64,000 nt of DNA. Origin: Mycoplasmopsis arginini. GTDB taxonomy: Bacteria > Bacillota_I > Bacilli_A > Mycoplasmatales > Metamycoplasmataceae. The position numbers were made by a program, and so were the translations under genes. The stretch spans positions 186,001 to 250,000 of the forward strand of contig NZ_LR215044.1 of NCBI RefSeq assembly GCF_900660725.1, in the 5' to 3' direction. Positions 55,546 to 64,000 of the stretch are shown piece after piece (positions within the stretch are counted from its first letter, which is position 1; every line of letters begins with the position of its first letter). The notes beneath the pieces were generated by a model. It ran no database searches. It worked only from the letters and a program-made list of their open reading frames with translations, and had not been told where the DNA came from.

Positions 55546-57351
55546 TTGGCTATTATGATTCCGACAGATGGTTATTTTGAACCAAAAAGTGGTGAAAAAG
55601 ATATGTTTGAGGCCCTTCAAAAATTGCCAAATGATTACTATGTCTTTCATTCGTATAGATTAGTTCAATTAATACCAGATAAAGGCTTAAATGAAAATGA
55701 AATAGATTTTCTTATTTTCAACCCGAATTATGGGTGCCTTTTTATGGAATGTAAGAATGCTAGAGTTTCTAGAAATGAAAACGGACAATGGAAGTATGTT
55801 AAAAATGAGAATGGAACTGTAAAAGAAATAAATATGAAAGATCCGTTCGATCAGGCGTTTTCTGGACAACATAATTTATTCAATAAGTTAAGAAAAACAT
55901 ATCCTGAATACAAAGATAATATTAATAGTTGTAAATTCATGGTAGCAGTGTGGTTTCCAAAATATACTAAAGAAGAAATACAAAATACGGATTTTGGTCC
56001 AAATGTGGTAAAAGAAATAATAATGACTCGTGAGGCATTGTTGTATAAAGATGAAACAATCTCACAAGTAAAAGCTTTGATGGAACGTATGGATAAAGTT
56101 CATATTGTATGTAAATATGAAGAAGAACTTATCGAAGATGGTCCTGGTTATAAACATTCATTGTCCTATTCTGATGCTATGAATTTATATAGTAAAGTAT
56201 TATGCCCAACATTTAAAGCTATTGTAAATGTAAAAAAAGATTATGAACAAACTTATATAGAATTACTAGATGAGCAGTTCGTAATTCTTGATTTCTTGAG
56301 GCACCAAAGGACAGCAGCAATAAGTGGCGCAAGTGGAACTGGTAAGACATTAGTCGCTGTTGAAAGAGCTAGAAGGTTATCTAATAGTGGTGAAAAAGTA
56401 TTGTTTCTTTGCTATAACAAAAATCTTCGAGAGTGGTTACACAAATGTTATTCAAGTGATTTAAAGAATGTTTATTTTTATACTCTAGATGCATTTGGAT
56501 GTAAGAAATGTAAAACGTCTTTAGATTCGTTAAGCTATTATGATTTAAAAGATATTCTTGAAACGGAAATAATAGAAGATAAATTCGAGTATCAACATAT
56601 TATCGTTGACGAAGGTCAAGACTTCGGGCGTGAAAGAGCTGATGATTCAAAGATACTAGAATTATTTTATGAATATGGAGAAAACCCTATTGATGATAAG
56701 AAAAATACATCTTTCTTCATCTTCTATGATAAGAACCAATTGGTAAATTCTAAAAAGCTTCCTACATACATACAAAATGTTGATTCTAAATTGACTTTAT
56801 ATAAAAATTGTAGAAATACAAAAAATATAGCTGCTACAGCATATTCACTAATTGAATTAAAGCCTGTCTTATATGATAAGGCTTAGACTGGTGAACCATC
56901 AAATTTTTATATCTATAATACTGGTGATGAATTAAAAACAAAAATAGGTAATCTTGTCGACAAATTATCTAAAGAAACAGGTAATGACAGAGTAATTATT
57001 TCTCGCGCTGATTCATTGAAGGTATCAAATTTGAAAGATGTAATCATTAATGATTCTGGCACTAATACTGTTAAAATGAATGGCAAGAAAACAAAAGTTT
57101 TTACGTGTCCTACTTTTAAGGGATTAGAGGCTGATGATGTTATTATTACAGATATAAATAACGACATTTTCGATGAAAATAATAAATCATTTTATGTTGC
57201 AGCTTCGCGTGCAAAAAAGAGGTTATTCATTTTTATTAATAAAAATAATGTTAACTTTAAAGAAGTTATTGAGAGAAGATTTAGTGAAACATTCCCAAAT
57301 CCTGATAAAACTAGACAGTTGATTGGAATTATGAAAGGAATAATAAAATAA
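55546..57351 (+). pseudogene. NERD-domain SF1 helicase, interrupted by one TAG
   Basis: N-terminal NERD (nuclease-related) domain with NEIDFLIF..LFMECKNA (D..ExK nuclease residues), then an SF1/UvrD-like helicase: SGASGTGKTLVAV (Walker A, ~261), VDEGQDFG (Walker B, ~355), KGLEADDVIITD and YVAASRAKKRLFIF. Codon 447 (56884-56886) is TAG between LYDKA and TGEPSN; one change CAG to TAG would explain it, and the frame resumes to a TAA at 57351 (601 codons). Likely start TTG 55546. Before the IS3 insertion the helicase gene's AGGTGAT would have been its ribosome site. Trp codons are TGG. Confidence 0.75.
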
Positions 57352-57873
57352 ATGAGATTGTTTAAAGATAGCATCATTATTGCATGCTTTATTGCAATTT
57401 TTTGTTTAGTTAGCTGTAACAAGAATAATAATTCACTAACTCAACCAGCTACTGATGAGCCCAGTACAACAATTACTACTCCATCAGATGATAATCAAAC
57501 AACTAAGGAAGATGAAACTGAAAATATGAAATTAACATTAAAAATAGATGGCATAGAAGTAGATGTAATATGGGCTGATAATGATTCAGTAAAAGCTTTT
57601 AAGAATCTTGCTAAAGATGGATTAACTATAAATATGAGTAAGTATGGTGGATTTGAGCAGGTAGGTTCAATTGGTTCTACATTACCATCAGCTGATACTA
57701 GAATTACTACTAATCCAGGAGATATAGTTTTATACTCATCAAATCAAATAGTATTATTCTATGATTCTAATACTTGGTCTTATACGAAATTAGGCCACAT
57801 CAATTTATCTAAAAGTGAATTAATAGATTTACTTGGTGATGAAGATGTTGTTATTACACTAAGTCTAGAATAA
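57352..57873 (+). CDS. Small lipoprotein in the defence operon (173 aa)
   Basis: N-terminal hydrophobic segment ending in the lipobox LVSC (Cys22), then a Thr/Asp/Glu-rich linker and a beta-rich domain of about 110 residues. The ATG follows the TAA of the helicase gene with no gap, so it is co-translated. Two TGG Trp codons. A later region VGSIGSTLPSADTRITTNPG resembles cyclophilin-like (DUF4430/cyclophilin_like) domains of Firmicutes, tentatively. Why a surface lipoprotein sits here is unclear. Confidence 0.65.
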   Translation: MRLFKDSIIIACFIAIFCLVSCNKNNNSLTQPATDEPSTTITTPSDDNQTTKEDETENMKLTLKIDGIEVDVIWADNDSVKAFKNLAKDGLTINMSKYGGFEQVGSIGSTLPSADTRITTNPGDIVLYSSNQIVLFYDSNTWSYTKLGHINLSKSELIDLLGDEDVVITLSLE

Positions 57874-57894
57874 AGAACGAAAGAAGGTCTTAAA

Positions 57895-58641
57895 ATGAAA
57901 AATCATTATGTTTCACAATTCATTATTAGGCGTTTTTCTAACGCAATAAATGTATTTGATGTGCATACTGGTAGAATAGATGAAAGTAAAAGACCTCACA
58001 AAGTTTTTTATAAAGATGACATTTATGATGAAGAGATTGAGAAGCTAGTAAATTTTAATATTGAAAGTCGAGTTTCAAACATTCTTAACAATAAGATATT
58101 GGTTGATGGAGATGTCGTTCTTACAAGAACAGAGTTAGAAACTTTGAAACGATATATGTTGATTTGTAGTGTAAGAACACAATCTGAAGATCAATTTTGT
58201 GGTATTTTAAAAAGCTTCGAACATAACGCTGAACATTATATTAATGTATATCGAGAATATTCTTTCTTGAAAAAGACAAAGGACTTAAATCTTTCCAATA
58301 ACGAATTGTATTTAAGAACTTTAAAGGTTTTTGCTAAAACCAACAATATAAGAGATATTGCATTAAACCCTCTAGCTACAAGAGAAATGCTGGCTTGGGC
58401 TATGCCATTTTTAGAATCTTATATAGCATTTTGGGATACTCCAAAAGATAAAGAATATATCTTGACTGATTGCGGAATGTGCAGTGAATATGAAGGATTC
58501 CATATGATTACTGGCGGCATTGATATTTCTAAAATGTCTTATATTTTGAAGCAAATAAAGAGTGGTAAATATCAATATGGTGAATTGATGGCTAGCTGTA
58601 GCGTAATGTTTGAAAACTATAATTACGATTTAAAGAATTAA
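57895..58641 (+). CDS. DUF4238 family protein (248 aa)
   Basis: Starts MKNHYVSQFIIRRFS, the DUF4238 opening (KxHYVPxFYLxxF), followed by DDIYDEEIEKLVN, and near the end FWDTPKDKEYILTDCG with a conserved Asp-Cys segment. Function of the family is unknown, though such genes often lie in accessory or defence regions. 21 nt after the lipoprotein gene with AAGAAGG as Shine-Dalgarno. Trp codons TGG. Last gene of the operon starting at druH-like. Confidence 0.75.
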   Translation: MKNHYVSQFIIRRFSNAINVFDVHTGRIDESKRPHKVFYKDDIYDEEIEKLVNFNIESRVSNILNNKILVDGDVVLTRTELETLKRYMLICSVRTQSEDQFCGILKSFEHNAEHYINVYREYSFLKKTKDLNLSNNELYLRTLKVFAKTNNIRDIALNPLATREMLAWAMPFLESYIAFWDTPKDKEYILTDCGMCSEYEGFHMITGGIDISKMSYILKQIKSGKYQYGELMASCSVMFENYNYDLKN

Positions 58642-58680
58642 TTTCGTTTTGCACTTTTAAAACAAATTCGTCATTAAGGC

Positions 58681-59358
58681 TTATTTTCTTTTAATCCCCT
58701 TTGATATAAATTGTCTAATAAATTTATGACAATTTTCAATAGAACCTTTTTCAAAGGAGCAATAGGGATGGCAGACGTAAATATCAATTTTCTTATCAAT
58801 AGTATTTAATTTAACATTTTCAGATCCGTTGTCCATTGTTATACTCTTAATTTTTAATTTGTTTTCTTTAATAATGGTTTTTAGTCCATTTGCCATTGAA
58901 TCGGAGTTTCTTTGAATGACTTTAATAAATAGTTTTCGACTTTTTCTTTCTAATAAGGTTAAGTAACAATATTTTGATCTTTTATTAAGAATTACAGTAT
59001 CAATTTCATAATGACCAAATTCACTTCTATTATTAATATATTCTGGTCTTTCTTCAATACTTTTAGCAAAGGTAATTCTTGAGCGTTTTGCCATTCTTTT
59101 CTTTCTTTTTAAACCTGTAATCGTTTTCTTAATTGGAAAAATCTTAAAATCAATAAGTTTATGACTATTTATTAGATAATAAATAGCTTGTAAAGATGGT
59201 ATTACAATTTCAATATTATTTTCTTTAGCATATTTTTTGAAGTCATTAATAAGATTTGCTACTGAACGTTTTTGCAAAAATTTATACTTATTTTGAATCA
59301 ATTTTGATATCTTTATACAAAAAACTTTTTTAGAATTATTAATTATTTTACTGTTCAT
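58681..59358 (-). pseudogene. IS30-family transposase remnant
   Basis: Catalytic core of an IS30 transposase (SEFGHYEIDTVIL, TMDNGSEN, CSFEKGSIENCHKFIRQFI), 225 aa. The usual N-terminal HTH and the final ~40 residues after FISKGI are missing, and I find no matching inverted repeats or target duplication. It differs clearly from the transposase at 25464-26462. No Trp codon. Probably an old, inactive remnant between DUF4238 and the regulator gene. Confidence 0.75.
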
Positions 59359-59420
59359 ATTATAATTAATGTGTCCTTTCGTAATGGATTTTTGATGTTA
59401 TATATATTATACAAAGGACA

Positions 59421-59468
59421 AAAAATATGGCGCCAGATTACTTACGTATACTGGAACGCCATATTTTT
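59421..59468. terminator. Long hairpin, likely terminator
   Basis: AAAAATATGGCG plus CCAG pairs with CTGG and CGCCATATTTTT around a 14-nt loop with a 2-nt bulge. T-rich after it. It lies between the IS30 remnant and the regulator promoter. Confidence 0.65.
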
Positions 59469-59512
59469 AATTTTTAAATTTTCTTAATATAATAGATTTA
59501 TAGACGAAAAAG

Positions 59513-59521
59513 TGGTATAAT
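59513..59521 (+). promoter_or_regulatory. Extended -10 promoter of the regulator-hsdM unit
   Basis: TGGTATAAT 32 nt before the ATG at 59554; a second TATAAT lies at 59527-59532. GGTGGG before the start codon is the ribosome site. Confidence 0.5.
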
Positions 59522-59553
59522 TCGTTATATAATGTAAAAGGTGGGTAACGTTT

Positions 59554-59760
59554 ATGAAAGAGAAAGTAAATTATCCTGAAATGATAGTTTTACTTAGAGC
59601 TAGAATGAATATATCCCAAGAAAAACTTGCATCTAAACTTGGTGTGTCTTTTCAGTCAGTTAATAGATGAGAAAATGGAAAATATGAGCCAACTAAACTT
59701 GCTAAAGTAAAACTTAAAGAATTATTTAAAGAATTTGATATTAAAGTAATAGAAGAATAG
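59554..59760 (+). CDS. XRE-family regulator (68 aa)
   Basis: A single HTH domain: LRARMNISQEKLASKLGVSFQSVNRWENG, split into the first helix pair and the recognition helix. The Trp in NRWE is TGA, so the standard-code reading stops here while the mycoplasma code gives a complete protein. Six nt before hsdM, so it is probably a local regulator of the modification genes. Confidence 0.8.
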
Positions 59761-59766
59761 GAGATA

Positions 59767-61254
59767 ATGTTAACTATGTCACAAATAATTAAGGAAGATA
59801 TATTATGGAAAGCAGCGGAAAAACTAAGAGATAAAGTTGATCCTGCAGATTATAAAAATGTAGTATTAGGACTAGTTTTCTTAAAATATGTTAGTGATAA
59901 ATATGTTGCTAAATATAATGAATTAAAGAAAGTTGGAGATGGCAGAGAAGATGATGAAGATTATTATATCTCTGACCATGTTTTTATCGTTCCCAAGAAT
60001 GCATTATGGAGTCATGTAGCATCACATTCTAAACAAGATGGCTTAGGTCAAATTATCGATAATGCTTTTATTGAACTTGAAAAAAATAATAATCAATTAA
60101 AAGGTATTTTACCTAAGACTTATTCTAAGAGCGATTTAGATAAAACAGCGTTAGGTGAATTAGTTGATTTCTTTACTAATAATTTAAATATGGAAGGGGT
60201 TGATGGAGATTTCTTCGGCCAAGTTTATGAATATTATGTAGGAGAATTTGCTAAATATATTCCTACAAAAGGCGGAGAATTCTTTACACCTAAATCAGTA
60301 GTTGAATTAATGGTAGATATTCTAGAACCATATAGAGGTAGAGTATATGACCCATGTTGTGGTTCTGGTGGTATGTTCGTTCAATGTTCTAAATTCGTAA
60401 AAGAACATCAAGGACAAGTTGATAATATTTCTATATTCGGTCAAGAATCAAATCCTGGAACGTGGAAGATGGCTAAGATGAATTTAGCTATTCGTGGTCT
60501 TGAAGGAAATCTTGGTGAAAGGAATGGCAATTCATTTACTGATGACTTACATAAAACATTAAGAGCAGATTTTATAATTGCCAATCCACCATATAACCTA
60601 AAAGAATATTGGAAACCATCATTAGCCGGAGACCCGAGATGAGTATTTGGTAAACCAAATGAAAAAAATGGTAACTATGCATGGTTATCATTAATGTATG
60701 CTAAATTAGCACCACGTGGTAAAGCAGCTATTCTTATGCCCAATGGTGCAACTACATCAAATACAGCTGATGATTACAAAATAAGAAAAGCAATGATAGA
60801 ACAAGGTAAAGTTGAAGCAATTTTAGCATTACCTAATAAATTATTTGCTAATGTTAGACTTTCTGTTCAATGTTGGGTTTTAAATAAGGAAAAGACTAAC
60901 ACTGATGTATTATTTATTAATGCTGATTCGATGGGTAAGCTTATATCAAAAAAGATACGAGTATTAGAAGAAGCTGATATTAATAAAATTGTAAAAGCCT
61001 ATAAAGACTTTAAAAATAACAGTCTTAAAGATATACCTGCATTTTGCAAAAAAGCAGATTTAGAAGAAATTAAATCAAAAGATTATTCTTTAAATCCGGG
61101 AAGATATGTAGGAGCAGATGAATCAAATAAATTATCTCCTGAAGAAATTCAAGAGGAATTAAGAAAAGCATCTGCTGAATTATTTGAATTAATGAAGGAG
61201 GGTAAGGAACTAGAAGAAAAAATTAAAGAGATTTTAGAAGAAGAAATGAAATAG
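59767..61254 (+). CDS. hsdM: Type I DNA methyltransferase subunit HsdM
   Basis: N6-adenine methyltransferase that acts with HsdS. N-terminal helical domain (LRDKVDPADYKNVVLGLVFL), SAM motif VYDPCCGSGGMF, and catalytic IANPPYNLKEYW. 495 aa. One Trp codon, in DPRW, is TGA; the other Trp codons are TGG. This makes it continuous only in the mycoplasma code. Start 59767 or 59776 (MSQIIKED). Its TAG is followed at once by one arm of the hsdS inverted repeat. Confidence 0.9.
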
Positions 61255-61728
61255 TATAGTGTTAACTATGTGTTGTTGTTCGGCAAGTGTTGGAAGATTT
61301 ATTTCTACATTTTCAAGATTATCTTTTGATAATTCTTTGAATGTTGCCCCACTAGATATTTGCTGCAAATAGTTTATTTTAGTGGATAACCAATAAAACA
61401 TATATAAATTATTTATATATTGTGAATTGCATATTATAGATTTAAAACCCTGATTCGTACACATTTCTTTGTTGGCAATAGCTAAATAGCCTATAGGTGC
61501 TCTTGATGATAACAAGATTGTTCCGATTGGTAACATTTTTGTAGAGCAACTTTTATACCCTTCTTCTGTAATAAAAGAATGACCGCTATTTATATAGCGA
61601 TTATGAAAATCTGTTAAATCTTTTGGCGTAATCCAAGGAATACTTCCATCCCAATATAAAGGATTACTAGTTGAAGGTGTAGCACCATTTATAATTTCAG
61701 AAATCTCTTTTATTTTAAATGTTCTCAT
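61234..61728 (-). CDS. Silent HsdS half (one target-recognition domain), inverted
   Basis: Minus-strand frame starting MRTFKIKEISEIINGATPS with a single recognition domain (PSTSNPLYWDGSIPWITPKD is its typical first block) and ending at LAEQQHIVNTI, where it meets the inverted repeat. Beyond this it runs a few codons into hsdM. It lacks the second domain, so it is a donor cassette that inversion can join to the C-terminal half of the other hsdS. Trp codons TGG. A TTG at 61746 is a weaker alternative start. Confidence 0.75.
   Translation of the reverse strand: MRTFKIKEISEIINGATPSTSNPLYWDGSIPWITPKDLTDFHNRYINSGHSFITEEGYKSCSTKMLPIGTILLSSRAPIGYLAIANKEMCTNQGFKSIICNSQYINNLYMFYWLSTKINYLQQISSGATFKELSKDNLENVEINLPTLAEQQHIVNTILFHFFF
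61255..61279 (+). repeat. 25-bp inverted repeat, left arm (hsdS inversion site)
   Basis: Exact reverse complement of 62202-62226. It encodes QQHIVNTI, the conserved linker after the first recognition domain, in both HsdS frames. Confidence 0.9.
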
Positions 61729-61734
61729 ATAGTT

Positions 61735-62835
61735 ATGAACTATCAAAAAATTAAAAATTTATCAAATCCAAATAAAGGTGTTTATGGCATTGGAGCATCA
61801 TCATGTGATTATAATTCAAAATATCCACAATATCTAAGAATTACAGATATTGATGATAACGGATATGCACCTTACACATTGGAAACATGCATTAATCCAA
61901 ATCTTTATAAAAATTGGAATAAATATGTTTTGAATAAAAATGATATAGTATTTGCAAGAACTGGCAATAGTACTGGCAGAAATTTTTTTTGTAAAAATAT
62001 AAAGCCAAATACTGTGTTTGCCGGATTCTTAATAAAATTCTCTATTGATCCCACTTTGATTAATCCTCAATATTTGGGATACTACTGTCAAAGCAAATCT
62101 TATTGGAACCAAGTTTCGTCTTTATTCACTGGAAGCACTCGTAATAATATCAATGCAGAGCAATATGGGGATTTATTAATTCCGGTTGTTGATTATGCCC
62201 TACAACAACACATAGTTAACACTATAGGAAGTGTCGATGATTTACTTGAAAATTTGGTAAAACAAAACGAAAAAATCATTCAAATTGGTCTAATAAAAAT
62301 CAATAAATTAAATAATATTCAAACTAAAAATCTTTCTGAAATAGTCGAATTCTCTAAAGGATGCGAAGTTGGTTCATCGAATTATAGCGATATTAAGAAA
62401 GATAATATGATTAATTATTTAAGAGTGGGCGATTTAAATGCCATCGGTACTACCCATGTTAAATTAGATAACGAACTAGTTATTTCTAAATTCGATGATA
62501 TATTATGTGCATTTGATGGTGCGCCAGGAAGAAATAATATTGGACTAGTTGGTGCTTATTCATCTGGTATTTATAATCTTAAATGTAATGATATTAATAA
62601 AGGATTGGTTTATTTTGGAATAAATAGTGATTTGAATCAGAAAATTATAGCTGATCATTCACAAGGCACTACAATATTACATGCTTCTAAATCAATTCAA
62701 CATTTACAATATGCTGACATTGGACTAGAAGATAAAATGTATTTGAACTCATTATTTAAATTATTATTACAAAATAAAAAGAAGATTGAATATTTGAAAA
62801 ATATAAAATCCAATCTCCTTAATAAATATTTTTAA
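61735..62835 (+). CDS. hsdS: Specificity subunit HsdS, current version (366 aa)
   Basis: Chooses the DNA target for HsdM. Two recognition domains: residues ~1-155 (YGIGASSCDYN..YLRITDID) and ~200-355 (VEFSKGCEVGSS..NYLRVGDL), separated by the helical linker LQQHIVNTIGSVDDLLENL and closed by KNIKSNLLNKYF. Its ATG is only 6 nt from the divergent start of the silent half, and no Shine-Dalgarno is visible. Ends directly against the convergent recombinase gene (stop codons adjacent). Confidence 0.88.
   Translation: MNYQKIKNLSNPNKGVYGIGASSCDYNSKYPQYLRITDIDDNGYAPYTLETCINPNLYKNWNKYVLNKNDIVFARTGNSTGRNFFCKNIKPNTVFAGFLIKFSIDPTLINPQYLGYYCQSKSYWNQVSSLFTGSTRNNINAEQYGDLLIPVVDYALQQHIVNTIGSVDDLLENLVKQNEKIIQIGLIKINKLNNIQTKNLSEIVEFSKGCEVGSSNYSDIKKDNMINYLRVGDLNAIGTTHVKLDNELVISKFDDILCAFDGAPGRNNIGLVGAYSSGIYNLKCNDINKGLVYFGINSDLNQKIIADHSQGTTILHASKSIQHLQYADIGLEDKMYLNSLFKLLLQNKKKIEYLKNIKSNLLNKYF
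62202..62226 (-). repeat. 25-bp inverted repeat, right arm (hsdS inversion site)
   Basis: Reverse complement of 61255-61279, inside the current hsdS gene. Flipping 61280-62201 would exchange the first recognition domain. Confidence 0.9.
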
Positions 62836-63636
62836 TTACCAATCTATTATTTTATCAACAATAGCTTGTTGCTCTTCACTGGTTTTACGAAGATATATCC
62901 TTGTTGTTTCAATGGACTCATGGCCCATTAAATCAGCCAACAAGGCTATATCTTTTCTTTTTTCTAGAAAGTTTTTTGCGAATCTATGCCTAAAAGAATG
63001 GGGATAAATGACTTTTAGATTCATTTTTAATTTTTCACCAAGTGCCTTTAATTGGTGAGCAATCCCTCTTGTAGTTATTTGTTTACCATTTTTATTTAAA
63101 AATAGATAGCCTTCGATTCTTCCAATAGAATCATAATATTCTATTGCTTTTATACGAAGCCTTTTTGGTATGAATATCCTTCGTATTTTACCTGATTTAG
63201 TATATAAATCGATATATCCACGTTTTAGATGTTCGTATTTAAATTGAATTAATTCTGATACACGAGCTCCAGTTGCGCCCAAGAATCGTGCAACGAAATA
63301 CCATTCAAGATTGCCATCTTTAATAAGTTTATTCTTGAAAAATTCATAATCAGCGTCACTTATTACATTTTCAAGATAACTTTTTTGTTGAACTTTGATA
63401 TATTTTAGTTTCAACTTATCTTTACCGATAAATTCAAGATATTTATTTATACCTTGAATTCTTAAATTAACTGTTTTACCTTTATATTTGTCAACCAAGA
63501 CAGCTTTAAAGGCTAATAAATTTTGTTTTGTGATTTCATCAAAATCTCTATTATACATTTCTACAGCTGTTTCATATGCATCAATTGTATTTTTAGATAA
63601 ATTTTGATGAAGTAAGAAATTTTTAAAATCTTTCAT
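62836..63636 (-). CDS. Tyrosine recombinase, probable hsdS invertase
   Basis: XerC/D-like enzyme of 266 aa. SAM-like N-terminal domain (NLSKNTIDAYETAVEMY), first catalytic Arg in GATGARVSELIQF, then HSFRHRFAKNFL (HxxR), LMGHESIETTRIYLRK with the second His and the nucleophilic Tyr. Start at MKDFKNFL because AGGAGG lies 6 nt upstream (an in-frame ATG at 63669 has none). It sits between two hsdS genes, as in known phase-variable type I loci, so it most likely flips hsdS rather than integrating the island. Trp TGG. Confidence 0.9.
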   Translation of the reverse strand: MKDFKNFLLHQNLSKNTIDAYETAVEMYNRDFDEITKQNLLAFKAVLVDKYKGKTVNLRIQGINKYLEFIGKDKLKLKYIKVQQKSYLENVISDADYEFFKNKLIKDGNLEWYFVARFLGATGARVSELIQFKYEHLKRGYIDLYTKSGKIRRIFIPKRLRIKAIEYYDSIGRIEGYLFLNKNGKQITTRGIAHQLKALGEKLKMNLKVIYPHSFRHRFAKNFLEKRKDIALLADLMGHESIETTRIYLRKTSEEQQAIVDKIIDW

Positions 63637-63672
63637 ATGATACCTCCTAATTATTTGAAGGTATATCACATA

Positions 63673-64000
63673 CTAAAAGTATTTATCTAATAATTGAGAT
63701 TTTATTTCTTTTAGTTTGTTTATTTTTCTTCTTAATAATGATAATTCATCGATATAATAATGATATTTTAATTCATAATCATTTAGTTCATTATCATCTA
63801 ATAAAGGCACTAATATTTTAATGAAAGTATCATTATTAACACCAGCCATTGTTGTTCCAACTGAATTTAAATCACGCTGAAGATTAAAATCATTTGAAAT
63901 TATAATAGCAGAAAGAAAAGTTAAAGGAAGTTTTTTAGATGCTTCTAATCCTAAGAATCCTGTTGATAATATATAATTGTCAATTAAATCAATGTCATTA
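63673..64000 (-). CDS. Second HsdS gene, C-terminal part (runs off window)
   Basis: 108 residues of a second recognition domain, with VGTTMAGVNNDTFIKI and the closing LKEIKSQLLDKYF, nearly the same ending as the hsdS at 61735 (LKNIKSNLLNKYF). Same strand as the recombinase, ending 36 nt before its ATG. It may be a further partner for recombination. Confidence 0.85.
   Translation of the reverse strand, partial: NDIDLIDNYILSTGFLGLEASKKLPLTFLSAIIISNDFNLQRDLNSVGTTMAGVNNDTFIKILVPLLDDNELNDYELKYHYYIDELSLLRRKINKLKEIKSQLLDKYF

Noticed and set aside
62836-63636. Integrase of the island
   Set aside because: Possible, but its place between two hsdS genes and next to the perfect inverted repeats favours an invertase role.

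Overview
The window comes from a mycoplasma-type bacterium (Mollicutes). The host genes are very AT-rich and read correctly only if TGA codes for tryptophan. A tRNA-Trp with anticodon UCA (22162-22236) supports this code. The core gene order (ruvA-ruvB-secDF-hisS-aspS-secG-rnr, prfA-prmC-dnaJ, cmk-der-gpsA-hup), the abundant lipoproteins and an IS1630-like IS30 element with a very long target duplication suggest the hominis/synoviae/bovis group. I cannot name the species.

Host part (1-42.4 kb). 1-6.6 kb: an incomplete ZIP-type metal transporter, two co-transcribed lipoproteins, and an operon of a His-rich lipoprotein with two Opp-type permeases that lack ATPases. 6.8-12.2 kb: a helix-turn-helix protein, msrA, a two-gene nuclease pair (YqaJ-like plus DUF2779) and a broken recU. 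12.2-16.9 kb: a minus-strand operon ending cmk-der-gpsA-hup. 17-22.5 kb: topA, dnaJ with a CIRCE site, prmC, prfA, two tRNAs and acpP. 22.5-31.9 kb: two copies of a small two-gene module of unknown function, separated by a pseudouridine synthase gene, an intact IS30 element, a degenerate transketolase-like gene, a small efp-linked gene, efp and nadE. 32-42.4 kb: ppa, ruvA, frameshifted ruvB, secDF, hisS, aspS, secG and rnr.

Accessory island (42.4 kb to beyond the window). Directly after rnr only the last ~68 nt of the tmRNA gene remain, which looks like an integration junction. Beyond it, every Trp codon I checked is TGG except one TGA each in the regulator and hsdM, so the DNA was acquired from an organism with the standard code. 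Contents in order: the C-terminal remnant of a large serine recombinase, hsdR lacking its nuclease end, a 1109-aa protein and a ~1715-aa DEAH/DUF1998 helicase resembling Druantia type III (DruH-DruE), an inserted IS3 element, a NERD-SF1 helicase gene with a nonsense codon, a lipoprotein, a DUF4238 protein, an IS30 remnant, an XRE regulator, hsdM, an invertible hsdS locus, a tyrosine recombinase and part of another hsdS.

How it fits together. Before the IS3 insertion the five genes druH-like to DUF4238 were tightly spaced and probably one defence operon lying inside a type I restriction locus. Because hsdR is truncated, hsdM with switchable hsdS may now act mainly as a phase-variable methyltransferase. 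Both host Holliday-junction genes recU and ruvB carry disabling changes.
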